The notes: generated by a model not told the origin, from the letters alone. Shown: positions 1 through 14,270, counted from the first letter of the stretch. The stretch: DNA of 64,000 bases from Kingdonia uniflora (GCA_014058105.1 JACGCM010001368.1:1-64000), one strand, 5' to 3'. Numbers and translations: made by a program.

Positions 1-455
1 ACATTACACCCTCTGGTACAGAGAGCTGGTCTTAGGATGCGCTATAATATAGGCAAACGATTTATGGACATCTTCTGGTTGTAATGGGTTTGCAAAATTT
101 TTAAGAGTTATGAGGAATGAGGCAGATCTATTGATCCTAAGACTATTTCCATACCTCAAAGATTCTAAAAAAATTTGGGATCACCATATCTAAAAGCAAA
201 ATCCTTCTATTACTGTTTATTATGGTAATAAGAAGATATTGAGACAAACCTTGGAGGAAGGGAAATTTACCGATCCTTATTGTAATAGTAAATAATTGCA
301 ACAAGTATACAGGTTATCTCTATGCTTATTGTAAAGGGCTGATTATAATAGGAGAATTCTATGTGAAATTTTGTGCCAGCAATAACATGAAGGCAAAGGT
401 AGAGAATGTAGGAGAGTTTGGTGCTCTAAGCAAGGTAACAATAAAACTCAAGGTT
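1..455 (+). other. End of LINE A inter-ORF linker
   Basis: This AT-rich non-coding stretch matches LINE B 29834-30335, upstream of ORF2. It shows dense one-base insertions and deletions relative to LINE B and one deletion of about 46 bp near 285. No open reading frame of note is present. Confidence 0.8.
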
Positions 456-3400
456 ATGTATAAGCTTGCTGCCTGGAATGTAAGGGGTTAAACTGCCCTA
501 TTAAGCACAAAAGAAGTTAATAGAATATTCAGAAACATGATATCCTCTTATGGGCCTTCTTGAAACTAAAATTAGGAAGGATTGTTTTACTGCTATTACT
601 AATAGAATGTGCCCTTCATGGATTTGTGAAGGGGAATTTTGAGGTTGGTAATAGAGTAGAATGATCTTGTGTTGGAATCCTAATTTGTTTTCTGTTGTTG
701 TGATTGGTAGGACCCAACAAGTTTCACTGTACTGTGGAGTGGCAGGATAATTCCATTCTTGTATCCTTGATTTAGGGTTCTAATGAGAGCAGTTGTAGGG
801 AAGCTCGGTGGAGGGATCTTTCTCTTCTTAAAAGCAATATTCAAAGCCTTGGATCCTGCTAGGTGACTTCAACAGCCCATTTAACTCTCAAGATAAGCTA
901 GGAGGAAGAGAAGTTCATGATACTGTAATTACTATGTACCAAAATCAAATGCTCAATAACAAGCTCAGTGACCTCAACTACAAGGAAGTAATTTCACATG
1001 GAGCAACAAGCAGAGAGGCAGCAACAACATTCAAAGTAAAATTGATAGAATTTTGATTTCTGAGGAATGGAGCAACAAATATAGGGCAGCTGAAGGGGAA
1101 TTTTTGCTACCTGGAATCTCTAATCATTGTCCCATGGTTGTAAGGATTAAGGAGGACACCGCTAAAGGTAAGAAGAGCTTTAAATACTTTAATTATTGGG
1201 CCAAAGAAGAAGGGTTCCAAGAGCTCATAGCAGATGCTTTTAGAGGGTACCCTACTGGCAATGCTCTCTTCACTCTACACTCAAAACTTAATAATGCTAA
1301 ATCTGCTATGAGAGATTGGAGCAAGGCTAAAATTTGTAATGTTGAGAATAAAGTGAAAGAAGCTAGATGCTTACTTGACCACATTCAGGCCAATTTTCTG
1401 GTGGACCCTACTAATGAGATTTTGATGAGAGAGGAAAAAAATGCTATATACAACTTCACAACTCTAGCCAAAAAAGAGGAGTCTTACCTTAGACAAAAGG
1501 CCAGGGTTGACTGGCTTACTATGGGAGACACTAATTCTAGCTACTTTCATAGAGCAATTAAGGGAAGGAGAGCAAGGAATGCTATCTTGAGTATCAAGGA
1601 TGAGCAAGACAACACTATTTATGAACCTACCCTAATAGCTAAAGAAGCTCTTAATTACTTCAAGCATATTCTAGGCCAGGGAAAGGTTGATATTGACATT
1701 GAGAAGATTCGAGGGCTTAATTTTAAAAATAAAATTCAAAATGAGGATAAGGCTAGCTTAGAGAAAAAAGTTTTAGATGAAGAGATTGAGCTAGCCTTGT
1801 GCTCTATTAGTGATGATAAGGCCCCAGGCCCTGATGGGCTAAATGCCCACTTTTACAAAAGTACTTGGAAGAGAATTAAGAAAGTTTTTTGTAAAGGTAT
1901 TAACAACTTTTTTATGAAGGGTAGGATGCTTAAACAAATTAATACTATAGTGGTTGCCCTTGTTCCAAAAATCCTTAATCCCAATACTTTTGTGGATTAT
2001 AGGCCTATATCTTGTTGTAATGTGACCTTCAAAGTTATATCTAAGATCTTAATGACTAGACTTAAAAGAGTGTTGCTCCCTCTCATTAGTAGTTATCAAG
2101 TTGCTTTTGTTGAAGGTAGAAGCATTACAGATAACCTTATGATTAGTCATGAACTGCTTAGGAATTATCATAGAAGCTCTAATAAAACTGATTGCACAGC
2201 CAAAATAGATCTTAGGAAGGCCTATGTATGACCTAGTTCAATGGGAGGCCATTGAAACTATTTTGAGTGTTCTGGGCATCCCTAAAGTTTATATTGGCTA
2301 GGTAATGGAATGTGTGTCTACAGCCTCTTACTCCATCTCTGTGAATGGTTCTCAAGAGGGGTCTTCCAAGGTAAGAGAGGTCTCAAACAAGGTGACCCCA
2401 TATTTCCTTATTTATTTGTGCTCATTATGGAAACTTTTGGTTTATTGCTAGTTGAATCAGTGGATACAGGTATGTTTGATCTCCATAGTAAGTGTTCTAA
2501 CCACACTATTACTTACCTTGCATTTGCAGATGATTTGCTAGTATTTTTCAAAGGAATGTGAACTCAGTCAACTCTATCAGAGCTAGTCTGACTACTCTAA
2601 ATAGAATTAGTGAACTAGAGGTTAATCTCTCCAAATCTGCTATTTTTTTTTAGGGACAGATGATGTGAACCAACAACAACTTGTCGCAACTCTGGGTTTC
2701 AACATAGGCATTCTGCCTTTTAAGTACCTGGAGTGCCTCTTATCTCCACAAGGCTTAAGGCTAGGGACTGCAACATTTTGGTGGAGAGGATTATTTCAAG
2801 GATACACTCTTGGAGGTATTCTTATCTTTCATTTGCAGGTAAGCTCCAATTAATCAAATATGTTCTTAACTCTATACATATATTGGACTAGCTTATTTAT
2901 TTTGCCCAAAAAGATCATGAACCAAATTGAGAACACTTTCTCTAAATTCCTATGGCATGTAAATAAAAAGAAGAGCTGTTCCTATAAGGTGGAATAGCTT
3001 TGCTACCCTAAGGAAAAAGAAGGATTAGGTTTAAGAAGTCTAGAAAAGTGGAATGAGGCTGCTATTATGAGGCATCTCTGGAAGTTGGCCTCTAAAAGTG
3101 AGTCTATATGGGCCAAATGGGCTGATACAAACTTACTTAGAAAAAGAAATATTTGGTCTATTGATATACCTAGAGATTGCTCCTGGTGTTGAAAGAAAAT
3201 TCTTAAGATAAGAGATAAAGCTAAGCTTATGATAAAACACCTTATTAACAAAGGAGAGCAAACCAATTTATGGAATGACCCGTGGCATGAGAAAGGTATC
3301 CTCTTGAATAAGTTTAGACAACATCACAGGTATGACTCCTACCTCAAACTTGATACTAAAGTTTCTACTTTCATTATTGATGGGGAATGGTCTGTTCCTC

Positions 3401-4583
3401 CACATATCTATTATGATCTGCCTGATATCATGAATAGCCTGCCCCAAATTGTAGCTAGCAATACTAATTATGAACTCCTAATAAGATAGGTGTCTATACT
3501 GTTTGTGATACTTATGAGCACATAAGGCAGTCTAGAATTAGATTGACTTGGACTACAATTTGCTGGAACTCATATGTCATTCCAAAACAAGGATTTACAG
3601 TTTGGCAGGCTATGAAAGGAATCTTGGCTACTCAGGATAGACTTGTTCAAAGGCATGTGTTGAGCACTTCTCTTTGTACTTTTTGGAAAAATGCCCCTGA
3701 AAGTACATCTCATTTACTTATGGACTGTGTTTTCTCTTATGATATATGGTCTAAAATTCTTGCTATTTCTGGATTTTATAGGCACATTGAAGATTTTTAT
3801 GAAGAAGTGGAATGGCTCACAAAATTGAAAAAAAATGATACTGTTACAAAGATTGTGCACACCAGTTTCTGCTCCTTTGTGTACCATATATGGAGAACAA
3901 GGAATGATGTTGTCTTCAGGAACAAGTTTAGCAATTGCCCTAAGGAGATTAGACAAATCACAAATGATGCTTATACAAGGTTGAATGCCACTATTGTCAG
4001 AGCAGCTGATACTGCAAGGAACAGAGAGTGTTGTGGAGCTTGGCACCTACACCCAGACTATGTTCTACCTAAAACTGTACTTTTATCATGGGACCCACCT
4101 CCACAGGGTATCTGTCTTCTTAATTCTGATGGGTCTTATACTAACTCAAGAGGAGGGACTGGAGGCATTATAAGGAATTCTGAAGGTATAGACATAATAG
4201 CCTATGCAGGAATGTTAGAGCCTGTTGATATTGTGCTTCATGAGATGCAAACTATTTTACAAGGGCTTGAAACTGCTGTGAACTTGGGACTCCCAAGACT
4301 GTGGGTGAATACTGATTCAACTTGTATGGTGTCTTACTTGAGAGATGGAGTCATCCCACCATGGAGGTGTTTACATACTTATAATGCTCTATTGACTATG
4401 ATCCTAAGGTTCGAGGAATTCAAGATTTTTGACAAATTTAGAGAAGTGAATGAATGTGCAAATTTTCTTGTTGGATACCTGACATGTAATAGTTATGTGA
4501 CTTATACTCCTAGCTCTTTTCCAATGGAACTGTATAGATATATAGATAAGGATAGAAGGGGTAAATCAGTCATTAGGATGTAA
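456..4583 (+). pseudogene. LINE A ORF2 (endonuclease / reverse transcriptase / RNase H), decayed
   Basis: The ATG at 456 corresponds to the ORF2 start of LINE B. An intact ORF2 would nick the target and copy the element's RNA into DNA. From 456 to about 1050 the endonuclease part is broken by many one-base indels. The frame is open from 1053 to 2231, covering the end of the endonuclease and the start of the RT (KAPGPDG, KIDLRKAY). It then breaks through a 4 bp insertion near 2226, a stop at 2299 (Trp in LINE B), and further indels near 2365 and 2555. The RT box FADDLLVF is still readable near 2527. Later damage includes a Trp-to-stop change near 3190 and a 13 bp deletion near 3470. The segment 3543-4583 is open and encodes a zf-RVT-like region and RNase H. 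In the endonuclease SDH box the Asp codon (1122-1124) reads Asn. Confidence 0.93.
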
Positions 4584-4649
4584 TTCTTTCTATCTTGCAA
4601 TATAACTGGTCATGGGGTCCGCCTAACCTTATTTTCCTTTTGCAAAAAA
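4584..4649 (+). other. LINE A 3' UTR and start of A tail
   Basis: These 66 bases after the ORF2 stop match 34489-34555 of LINE B and end in an A run. The adjoining satellite begins with AAACTTCTCAAAATTG, which is inside a type 5 monomer. Confidence 0.8.
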
Positions 4650-5730
4650 AAACTTCTCAAAATTGCGATAGAAACCATTGGAGTGGTACATAATCCGTAC
4701 CGGTCAAAAATTCAAACCGGGAGCATTGCGATTCATTTGGTAACTATTCAAGCATGTTGTCGGTCGAAATGAACTCATATAAACAATCCAACTTCCCAAA
4801 CGAGTAGCCGGTATCCATACTTCTCAGAATCGCGATATAAAGCATCAGAGAGGTTCGAAATCTGAACCAGTCATAAATAGAAACCTAGAGTACTGCGATT
4901 TATTTGGTAACTATCCTAGTATGTTGTCGGTCGAAACGAAACTCTTTAAATCGATCCAACTTCTCGAACGAGTAGCCGGTATCCAAACTTCTTAGAATTG
5001 GGATCTAAAGCATCGGAGAGGTCTGAAATCCGAACCAGTCATAAATAGAAACCGGGAGTATTGCGATTCATTTGGTAACTATCTTGGCATGTTGTCGGTT
5101 GAAACAAAACTTTTAAAAACGATCCAACCTCTCGAACATGTTGCATGTAGCCAAGTTTTTCTTAATTGCGATCTAAACCATCGGAGAGGTACATAACCCG
5201 CACCGGTCAAAAATTCAAACTGAGGGTATTGCGATTCATTTGATAACTATCCAAGCATGTTATCGATCGAGGAGAAACTCTTATAAGCGATCCAGCCACA
5301 CAAACGAGTTGCCGGTATCTAGCCTTTCATAATACGATCTAAATTATCGGAGAGGTACGAAATCCGTACCATTGAAATATTAAAGCCGGCAGTATTGCGA
5401 TTCATTTGGAACTATCGTAGCTTGTTGTCAGTCGTAACGAAACTCTTTGAAATGATCCATCCTCTCAAACGAGTTGCCGGTAGCAAAACTTCTCAAAATT
5501 GTGATAGAAACCATTGGAGTGGTACATAATCCGTACCGGCCAAAAATTAAAACCGGGAGCATTTCGATTCATTTGGTAACTATCCATGCAAGTTGTCGGT
5601 CGAAACAAACTCATATAATCAATCCAACTTCTCTAACGGCTAGTCGGTATCCATATTTCTCAAAATTGTGATCTAAAGCATCGGATAGGTTCGAAATATG
5701 AGCCAGTCATATATAGAAGCCGTAAGTATT

Positions 5731-5835
5731 GCGATTTATTTGGTAACTATCCTGGCATGTTGTCGGTCGAAACCAAACTCTTTAAATTGATTCAACCTCT
5801 CAAACGTGTTGCCGCTATCCAAGCTTCTCGGAATT
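5731..5835 (+). repeat. Short type 2 monomer with 62 bp internal deletion
   Basis: The distance to the next anchor is 105 bp instead of 167. The text runs from GAATTGCGAT of a type 2 monomer straight into TTATTTGGTAAC of the next monomer. Both sides of the lost segment carry GCGAT, so the deletion probably arose between these short repeats. The same junction recurs near 7696 and many times from 49.6 to 62.7 kb. Confidence 0.85.
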
Positions 5836-8800
5836 GCGATTTATTTGGTAACTATACTAGCATGTTGTCGGTTGAAACAGAACTCTTAAAAACGATCCAA
5901 TCTCTCAAACGAGTTGCATGTTGACATGCTTTTCTGAATTGAGATCTAAACCATCGGAGAGGTACATAATCCGTACTGGTCAAAATTTTAAACTGGGATT
6001 ATTGCGATTCAATTGATAACTACCCTAGCATGTTGTCGATCGAAGTGAAACTTTTAGAAGCGATCCAAAGTCACAATCGAGATGCTGGTATCCAACCTTT
6101 TATAATTGCGTTCCAACCTTTTGTCTGTTGAAACGAAAGTTTTAAAATCGATCCAACCTCTCAAACGTGTTGCCGGCATCCATACTTCTCAGAATCGCGA
6201 TCTAAAGCATCAAAGAGGTTCGAAATATGTACCAGTCAAAAATTCAAACTGAGACTATTGCGATTCATTTGGTAACAATCCTAGCATGTTGTCAGTTGAA
6301 ACAGAACTCTTTAAAAAGGCCCAACCTCTAAAATGAGTTGCATGTTGGCATGCCTTTTTGAATTGAGATCTAAACCATCGGAGATGTACATAATTCGTAC
6401 CGGTCAAAAATTCAAGCAGGGAGTATTGCTATTCATTTCATAACTATCGTAGCATGTTGTCGTTCGAAGAGAAACTCTTTGAAGCGATCCAAACTCAAAA
6501 ATGAGTAGCTTGGTATCCAATTTTTCATAATTGCATTATAAAGCATCGGAGAGTTACGAAATCGGTACCAGTGAAAAATTAAAACCGGCAGTATTGCGAT
6601 TTATTTGATAACTACCCTAGGATGTTGTCGGCCGCAACGAAACTTATAGAAATGATACATCCTCTCAAACGAGGTGCCGGTGGCCAAATATCTCGTAATT
6701 GTGATAGAAACCATCGGAGTGGTACAAAATCCGTACCGGAAAAAAATTCATACCGGGAGAATTGCGATTCATTTCGAAACTTCAAGAGCATGTTGTCGGT
6801 CGAAACGAAACTCTTAAAAAAGATCCAACCTCTCAACCAGTTGCATGTAGGTATGTTTTTTTAAATTGAGATCTAAAGCATCGGAGAGGTTTGAAATCCG
6901 AACCAGTTTTAAATAGAAGTCGGGAGTATTGCGATTTATTTGGTAACTGTTCTAGCATATTGTCGGTTGAAGTAGAACTCTTAAAAAAGATCCAACCTCT
7001 CAAACGAGTAGCATGTAGGCATGGTTTTTTAAATTGAGATTTAAACCATCGGAGAGGTACATAATCCGTACCGGTCAAAAATTCAAACATGGAGTATTGC
7101 GATTCATTTGATAACTATCATAGCATGTTGTCGATCGAAGAAAGATCTTTGAAGCGATCCAACCTCACAAACGAGTAGGTGGTATCCAACTTTTCATAAT
7201 TGCGTTCTAAAGCATTGGAGAGGTACGAAATCCGTACCAGTAAAAAAAGTAAAACCGGCAGTATTGCGATTCATTTGTTAAATATCGTAGCATGTTGTCA
7301 GTCGTAACGAAACTCTTTGAAATGACCCATCCTCTCAAACGAGTTCCCGACTGCCAAACTTCTCAAAATTGGGATAGAAACCATTGGAGTGGTACATAAT
7401 CCTTACCAGTCAAAAATTCAAACCAGAAGCATTACGATTTATTTGGTAACTATCCATGCATGCTGTCGGTCGAAAAAAACTCATAAAAATAATCCAATAT
7501 CTATAACGAGTTGCCGGTATCCATTTTACTCAAAATCACGATCTAAAGCATCAGAGAGGTTCGAAATCCGAACCAATCATAAATAAAAGATGGGAGTATT
7601 GCGATTTATTTGGTAACTATCCTACCATGTTGTCGTTTGAAACGAAAATCTTTAAATCGAACCAACCTCACGTGTTACTGGTATCGAAGCTTCTTGGAAT
7701 TGTAATTTATTTGGTAACTACCCTAGCATGTTGTAGGTTGAAACAAAACTCTTAAACCGATCCAACCTCTCAAACGAGTTGCATGTAGACATGCATTTTT
7801 GAATTGAGATATAAACCTTTGGAGAGGTACATAATCTGTACCTGTCAAAAATTCTAACTGAGGGTATTACGAATCATGTGATAACTATCCTAGCATCTTA
7901 TCGATCGATACGAAACTCTTTGAAGCGATCCAGCCTCATAAACGATTTGCCGGTATCCATCCTATCATAATTGCGTTCTAAAGCATCCGAGAGGTACGAA
8001 ATCCGTACTTGTGAAAAATTAAAACTAGCAGTATTGCGATTCATTTGGTAACTATCTTAGCATGTTGTCGGTAGTATCGAAACTCTTAGAAATGATCCAT
8101 CATCTCAAACCTGTTACCAGTAGCCAAATTTTTCAAAATTACCATACAAACCATCGGAGTGGTACATAATCCGTACCGGTCTTAAATTCTAACCGGGAGT
8201 ATTGCAAATCATTTGATAACTATCCCAGCATGCTGTCGATTGAAGTATACTCTTAGAAGCGATCCAACCTCACAAACGAGTAGCCGGTATCCAACCTTTC
8301 ATAATTACGCTCTAAAGCATCGGAGACTTACGAAATCCGTACCAATGAAAAATCAAAACTGGCAGTACTGCGATTCATTAGGAAACTATCGCAGCATGTT
8401 GCCCGTCGTAACGAAACTCTTTCAATTGATCCATCCTCTCAAACGGGTTGGTAGAAAAACTTCTAAAAATTGCGATAGAAACCATTGGAGTGGTACATAA
8501 TCCGTACAGGTCAAAAATTCAAACCAGGAGCATTGCGATTCATTTGGTAACTATCCAAGCATGTTGAGTGTCGAAATGAACTCATAAAAACAATCCAACT
8601 TCCCAAACGAGTAACCGGTATCCAGACTTCTCTGAATCGCGATCTAAAGCATCGGAGTGGCTCGAAGTCTGAACCAGTCATAAATAGAAGCCGGGAGTAT
8701 TGCGATTTACTTTGTAACTATCCTAGCATATTTTCAGTCGAAACGAAACTCCTTAAATCGATCTAAAGCATCATGGAGGTGCAAAATATGTACCAGTCAA

Positions 8801-11800
8801 AATTAAAAAATTGGGAAGATTGCGATTCATTTGGTAACTATCTTGGCATGTTGTTGGTTGAAACAAAACTCATAAAAACGATCCAACCTCTCGAACAAGT
8901 TGCATGTTACCCAGCTTTTCTGAAATGCGATCTTAACCATCGGAATGGTACATAATCCGCAGCGGTCAAAAATTAAAACTGAGGGTAATACGAATCATTT
9001 GATAACTATCCAAGCATGTTGTCGATCGAAGGAAGCTCTTTGAAGTGATCCAACCTCACACACGAGTAGGTGGTATCCAACTTTTCATAATTGCGTTCTA
9101 AAGCGTCGGAGAGGTACGAAATCCGTACCAGTAAAAAAATTAAAACCGGCAGTATTGCGGTTCATTTGGTAACTACCGTAGCATATTGTCGGTCGTAACG
9201 AAACTCTTAGAAATGATACATCCTCTCAAACGAGTTGCCGGTAGCCAAATTTCTCATAATTGCGATAGAAACCATCGAAGTGGTACATAATCTGTACCGG
9301 TCAAAAATTCAAACCGGAAGCATTTCGATTCATTTGGTAACTATCCAAGCATGTTGTCGGTCGAAACGAACTCATAAATGCAATCTAACTTCTCAAACGA
9401 GTAGCCGGTATCCCTACTTCCCAGAATTGCGATCTAGAGCATCGGAGAGGTTTGAAATCCGAACCAGTCATAAATAGAAACTGGGAGTATTGCGATTCAT
9501 TTGGTAACTATCTTGGCATGTTGTCGATTGGAACAAAACTTTTAAAAATGTTCCATCCTCTCGAACATGTTGCATGTAGCCAAGCTTTTCTTAATTGCGA
9601 TCTAAACCATCGGAGAGGTGCATAACCCGTACCGGTCAAAAATTCAAACTGAGGGTATTGCGATTCATTTGATAACTATCCTAGCATGTTATCGATCGAA
9701 GCGAAACTCTTATAAGCGATCCAACCTCACAAACGAGTTGCCGGTATCCAACCTTTTATAATTACGATATAAATCATCGGAGAGGTACGAAATCTGTACC
9801 ATTGATAAATTAAAACCGGCAGTAATGCGATTAATTTGGTAACTATCGTAGCATGTTGTCAGTTATAACGATATTTTTTGAAATTATCCAACCTCTCAAA
9901 CGAGTTGTCGGTAGCCAAATTCTCAAAATTGCGATAGAAACTATTGGAGAGGTACATAATCCGCACCGGCAAAAAATTAAAACTGGGAGCATTGCGATTC
10001 ATTTGGTAACTATCCATGCAAGTTGTCGATCGAAACGAACTCATATAATCAATCCAACTTCTCTAACGACTAGCCGGTTTCCATATTTCTCAAAATTGCG
10101 ATCTAAAGCATCGGATAGGTTCGAAATATGAACCAGTCATAAATAGAAGCTGGGAGTATTGCGATTTATTAGGTAACTATCCTGGCATGTTGTCGGTCGA
10201 AACCAAACTCTTTAAATCGATCAAACCTCTCAAACGAGTTGCATGTTGACATGTTTTTCTGAATTGAGATCTAAACCATCTGAGAGGTACATAATCCGTA
10301 CCGGTAAAAATTTCAAACTGGGAGTATTACGATTTAATTAATAACTATCCTAGCATGTTGTCGATCGAAGCGAAACTCTTCGAAGCGATCCAAACACACA
10401 ATCGAGTTGCCGGTATCCAACCTTTTTATAATTGCGCTCTAAAGCATCGGAGAGGTTCAAAATCCGTATCAGTCAAAAATTAAAATTGGTTGTATGGCGA
10501 TTCATTTGGTAACTATCCTCGTATGTTGTCGGTTATAAAGAAACTCTTAGAAATGATACATCCTTTCAAGCGAGTTGCCAGTGCCCAATTTCTCAGAATT
10601 TCGATAGAAACCATCGGAGAGGTACATATTCCGTACCGGTCAAAAATTCAAATCGGGAGCATTGCGATTCATTTGGTAACTATCCAAGCATGTTGCCGGC
10701 CGAAACGAACTCATAAAAATAATCCAACTTCTCTAACGAGTAGCCGGCATCCATACTTCTCAGAATCACGATCTAAAGCATCAGAGAGGTTTCTAATCCG
10801 AACCAGTCATAAATAGAAGCCGGGAGTATTGCGATTTATTTGGTAACTATCCTAGAATGTTGTCGGTCGAAACGAAACTCATAAAATTGATCCAAGCTCT
10901 GAAACGAGTTGTCGGTATCCAAGCTTCACAAAATTGCGATCTAAAGCATCATAGAGGTACGAAAAATGTTCCAGTAAAAAATTAAAACCAGGAGTATTGC
11001 GATTCATTTGGTAACTATCCAAGCATGTTGTCGGTTAAAACAAAACTCTTAAAAACGATCCAACCTCTCTGACGAGTTCTATGTAAATATGCGTTTTTGA
11101 ATTGAGATCTAAACCATCGGAGATGTACATAATCTCTACCAGTCAAAAATTTAAACTGGGAGTATTGCGATTCATTTGATAACTATTCCAGCATGTTGTC
11201 GATCCAAGAAAACTCTTAGAAGCGATCCAACCTCATAAACGAGTAGCTGGTGTCCAACTTTTCATAATTGCGTTATAAAGCATCGGAGAGGTACGAAATC
11301 TGTACCATTGAAAAATTAAAACTGGCAGTACTGCGATTCATTTGATAACTATTCTTGCAAGTTGTCGGTCGTAACAAAACACTTAGAAATTTTACATCCT
11401 CTCAAACGAGTTGCCGGTAACAAAATTTCTCATAATTGCAATTGAAACCATCAGAGTGGTACATAATCTGTACCGGTCAAAAATTCAAACCGGGAGTATT
11501 GCGATTCATTTGGTAACTATTCAAGCATGTTGTTGGTCGAAACGATCCAACTTCTCAAATGAGTAGCCGGAATCCATACTTGTCATAATTGAGATTTAAA
11601 GTATCGGAGAGGTTTGAAATCCGAGCCAGTCATAAATACAAACCGAGAGCATTACGATTTATTTGGTAACTATCCGAGAATGTTGTCGGCCGAAACAAAA
11701 CTCTTTAAATCGATCCAACCTCTCTAACTTGTTGCCGGTATCCAAGCTTCTCAAAATTACGATATAAACCATCATTGAGGTACGAAATATGTACTAATCA

Positions 11801-11988
11801 AAAATACAAACCGGGAGTATTGCGATTCTTTTGGTGACCATCTTGGCATGTTGTCGGTTGAAACAAAACTCTTAAAAACGATCCAACCTCTCGAACAAGT
11901 TGCATGTAGCCAACCTTTCCTGAATTGCGATCTAAACCATCTCCAGGAATATAATCCGTACCGGTCTAAAATTCAAACTGGGACTATT

Positions 11989-12320
11989 GCGATTCTTTTG
12001 ATAACTATTCCAGCATGTTGTCGATCAATGAAAACTCTTTGAAGCGATCCAATCTCACAAACGAGTAGCGGGTGTCCAAGTTTTCATAATTGGGTTCTAA
12101 AGCATCGGAGAGGTACGAAATCCGTACCAGTGAAAAATTAAAATCGGCAGTATTGTGATTCATTTGGTAACTATCCCAGCATGTTGTCGATCGAAGAAAA
12201 CTCTTTGAAGCGATCCAACCTCACAAACGAGTAGCGGGTGTCCAAGTTTTCATAATTGGGTTCTAAAGCATCGGAGAGGTACGAAATCCGTACCAGTGAA
12301 AAATTAAAACCGGTAGTATT
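11989..12320 (+). repeat. Tandem duplication of one type 4 monomer
   Basis: Two adjacent monomers (11989-12154 and 12155-12320, 166 bp each) both contain the variant GAGTAGCGGGTGTCCAAG and the same TTGGGTTCTAAAGC. They are nearly identical and interrupt the usual 1-5 order, which points to a recent single-monomer duplication. Confidence 0.85.
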
Positions 12321-14270
12321 GTGATTCATTTGGTAACTATCCTAGCAAGTTGTCGACCATAACAATACTCCTAGAAATGATACATCCTCTCAAACGAGAA
12401 GCCGGTAGCTAAATTTCTTATAATTGTGATAGAAACCATCGAAGTGGTACATAATCCGTACCGGCAAAAATTCAAACCGGGAGAATTGCGATTCATTTGG
12501 TAACTATCCATGCATGTAGTCGGTCGAAAAGATCCAACTTATCAAACGAGTAGCTGGAATCCAAACATCTCAGAATTGATATCTAAAGCATCGGAGAGGT
12601 TTTAAATCCGAACCAGTTATAAATAAAAACCGAGAGTATTGATATTTATTTAGTAACTATCTTAGCATGTTGCCGGTCGAAACGAAATTCTTTAAATCGA
12701 TCCAACCTCTCTAACGTGTTGCCGGTATCCAAGCTTCTCAGAATTACGATCTAAAACATAATTGAGGTACGAAATATGTACCAGTCAAAAATACAAACTG
12801 GGAGTATTCCGATTCATTTGGTAACGATCTTGGCATGTTGTCAGTTGAAACAAAACTCTTAAAAATGATCCAACCTCTCGAAGAAGTTGTATGTACCCAA
12901 GTTCTTCTGAATTGTGATCCAAACCATCTGAGAGGTACATAATCCGAACCGGTCAAAAATTCAAACTGGGAGTATTGCGATTCATTTGATAACTATCCTA
13001 GCATGTTGCCGATCGATGCGATACTCTTAGAAGTGATCCAAACTCACAAACGAGTTGCCGGTATCCAGCCTTTCATAATTGCGTTCTAAAGCATCGGAGA
13101 GGTCCGAAATCCGTACCATTCAAAAATTAAAACCGGCAGTATTGCGATTCATTTAGTAACTATCCACGCATGTTGCCGGTCGTAACAAAACTCTTAGAAA
13201 TGATACATCCTCTCAAACGAGTTGCCGGTAGCCAAACTTCTCAAAATATTGATTGAAACCATCGAAGTGGTACATAATTCGTATCGGTCAAAAATTCAAA
13301 CCGGGAGTATTGCGATTCAATTGATAACTATCCTTGCATGTTATCGATCGAAGAAAAACTATTTGAAGCGATCCAATCACACTAAGGTGTTACCGGTATC
13401 CAACCTTTCATAATTGCGTTCTAAAGCATCGAAGAGGTACAAAATCCGCACCAGTGAAAAATTAAAATCTGCAGTATTGCGATTCCTTTGCTAACTATTC
13501 CTGCATGTTGTTGGTAGTAACGAAACTCTTTGAAATGATCTATCCTCTCAAACGAGTTGCCGGTGGCCAAACTTCTCGAAATTGCGATAGAAACCATCGG
13601 ATTGGTACATAATCCATACCGGTCAAAAAATTAAAACCGGGAGTATTGCAATTTATTTGGTAACTATCCAAGCATGTTTCGGTCGAAACGAAACAATAAA
13701 AATCAATCCAACCTCTCAAAGGAGTTGACGGTATCCATGTTTCTCAGAATTGCGATCTAAAGCATCATAGAGGTACGAAATATGTTCCAGTAAAAAATAC
13801 AAACCGGGAGTATAGCGATTCATTTGGTAACTATCCTAGCATGTTGTCGCCTGAAACAAACTCGTAAAAATGATCCAACTTCTCAAACAATTTGCATGTA
13901 GCAAGCTTTTTTTGTATTGCGATCTAGACCATCGGAGAGGTACATAATCCGTACCGGTCAAAAATTCAAACTGTGGGTATTACGATTCATTTGATAACTA
14001 TCCTAGCATGTTATCGATCGAAGCGAAAGTCTTAGAAGCATTCCGACCACACAATAAAGTTGTCGGCATCCAACCTTTAATAATTGCGCTTTAAAGCATC
14101 GGAAAGGTACGAAACCCGTACCAGAAAAAAATTAAAACCGGCAGTATTGCGATTCATTTGTTAACTATCCCAGCATGTTGTTGGTCGTAACGAAACACTT
14201 TGAAATGATTCATCCTCTCAAACGAGTTGCCTGTAGCCAAACTTCTCAAAATTATGATTGAAACCATCAA

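Larger units (their letters stand above)
1..4649 (+). mobile_element. LINE A: L1-type retrotransposon, 3' portion (window starts inside it)
   Basis: This is the 3' part of a non-LTR retrotransposon. Position 1 matches position 29834 of LINE B, and the two can be followed base by base to their 3' ends, so they are copies of one subfamily. It holds the end of the inter-ORF linker, a broken ORF2, a short 3' UTR and a tail of about nine A residues at 4644-4652. The satellite starts directly after the tail. Compared with LINE B it lacks about 46 bp near 285 and 13 bp near 3470 (between short TATG repeats), and it has many one-base indels. Its left end lies outside the window, so its full length and left target-site copy are unknown. 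Confidence 0.95.
4650..14270 (+). repeat. Satellite block S1, ~167 bp monomers in 5-mer HOR order
   Basis: This is a head-to-tail satellite. The anchor GCGATTCATTTGGTAACTAT recurs every 166-168 bp, for example at 4728, 4895, 5063, 5231, 5397, 5564 and 5731. Monomer types repeat every five: type 1 at 4728 and again at 5564, 836 bp apart. Markers are AACGAACTCATAAAAACAATCC for type 1 (shown here as its first 11 bases AACGAACTCAT), ACTCTTTAAATCGATCC for type 2, TTGCATGTAGCCAAGC or TTGCATGTAGACATGC for type 3, CCAACCTTTCATAATTG for type 4, and GTCGTAACGAAACTC with GTAGCCAAAC for type 5. Shortened monomers occur at 5731-5835, near 6105, near 7690 and at 8702-8821. Open frames of 60-117 codons in the block come from the repeat and show no coding character. 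Confidence 0.97.

Noticed and set aside
1193..1384. Minus-strand open frames within ORF2 of LINE A and LINE B (also 31079-31270, 32893-33141)
   Set aside because: They are shadows of the sense-strand ORF2 frames, which carry clear RT and endonuclease motifs.
4650..14270. Many 60-117 codon open frames in the satellite, similar to each other
   Set aside because: They recur because the monomer recurs, appear on both strands and in several frames, and are interrupted in most monomers. No domain is visible.
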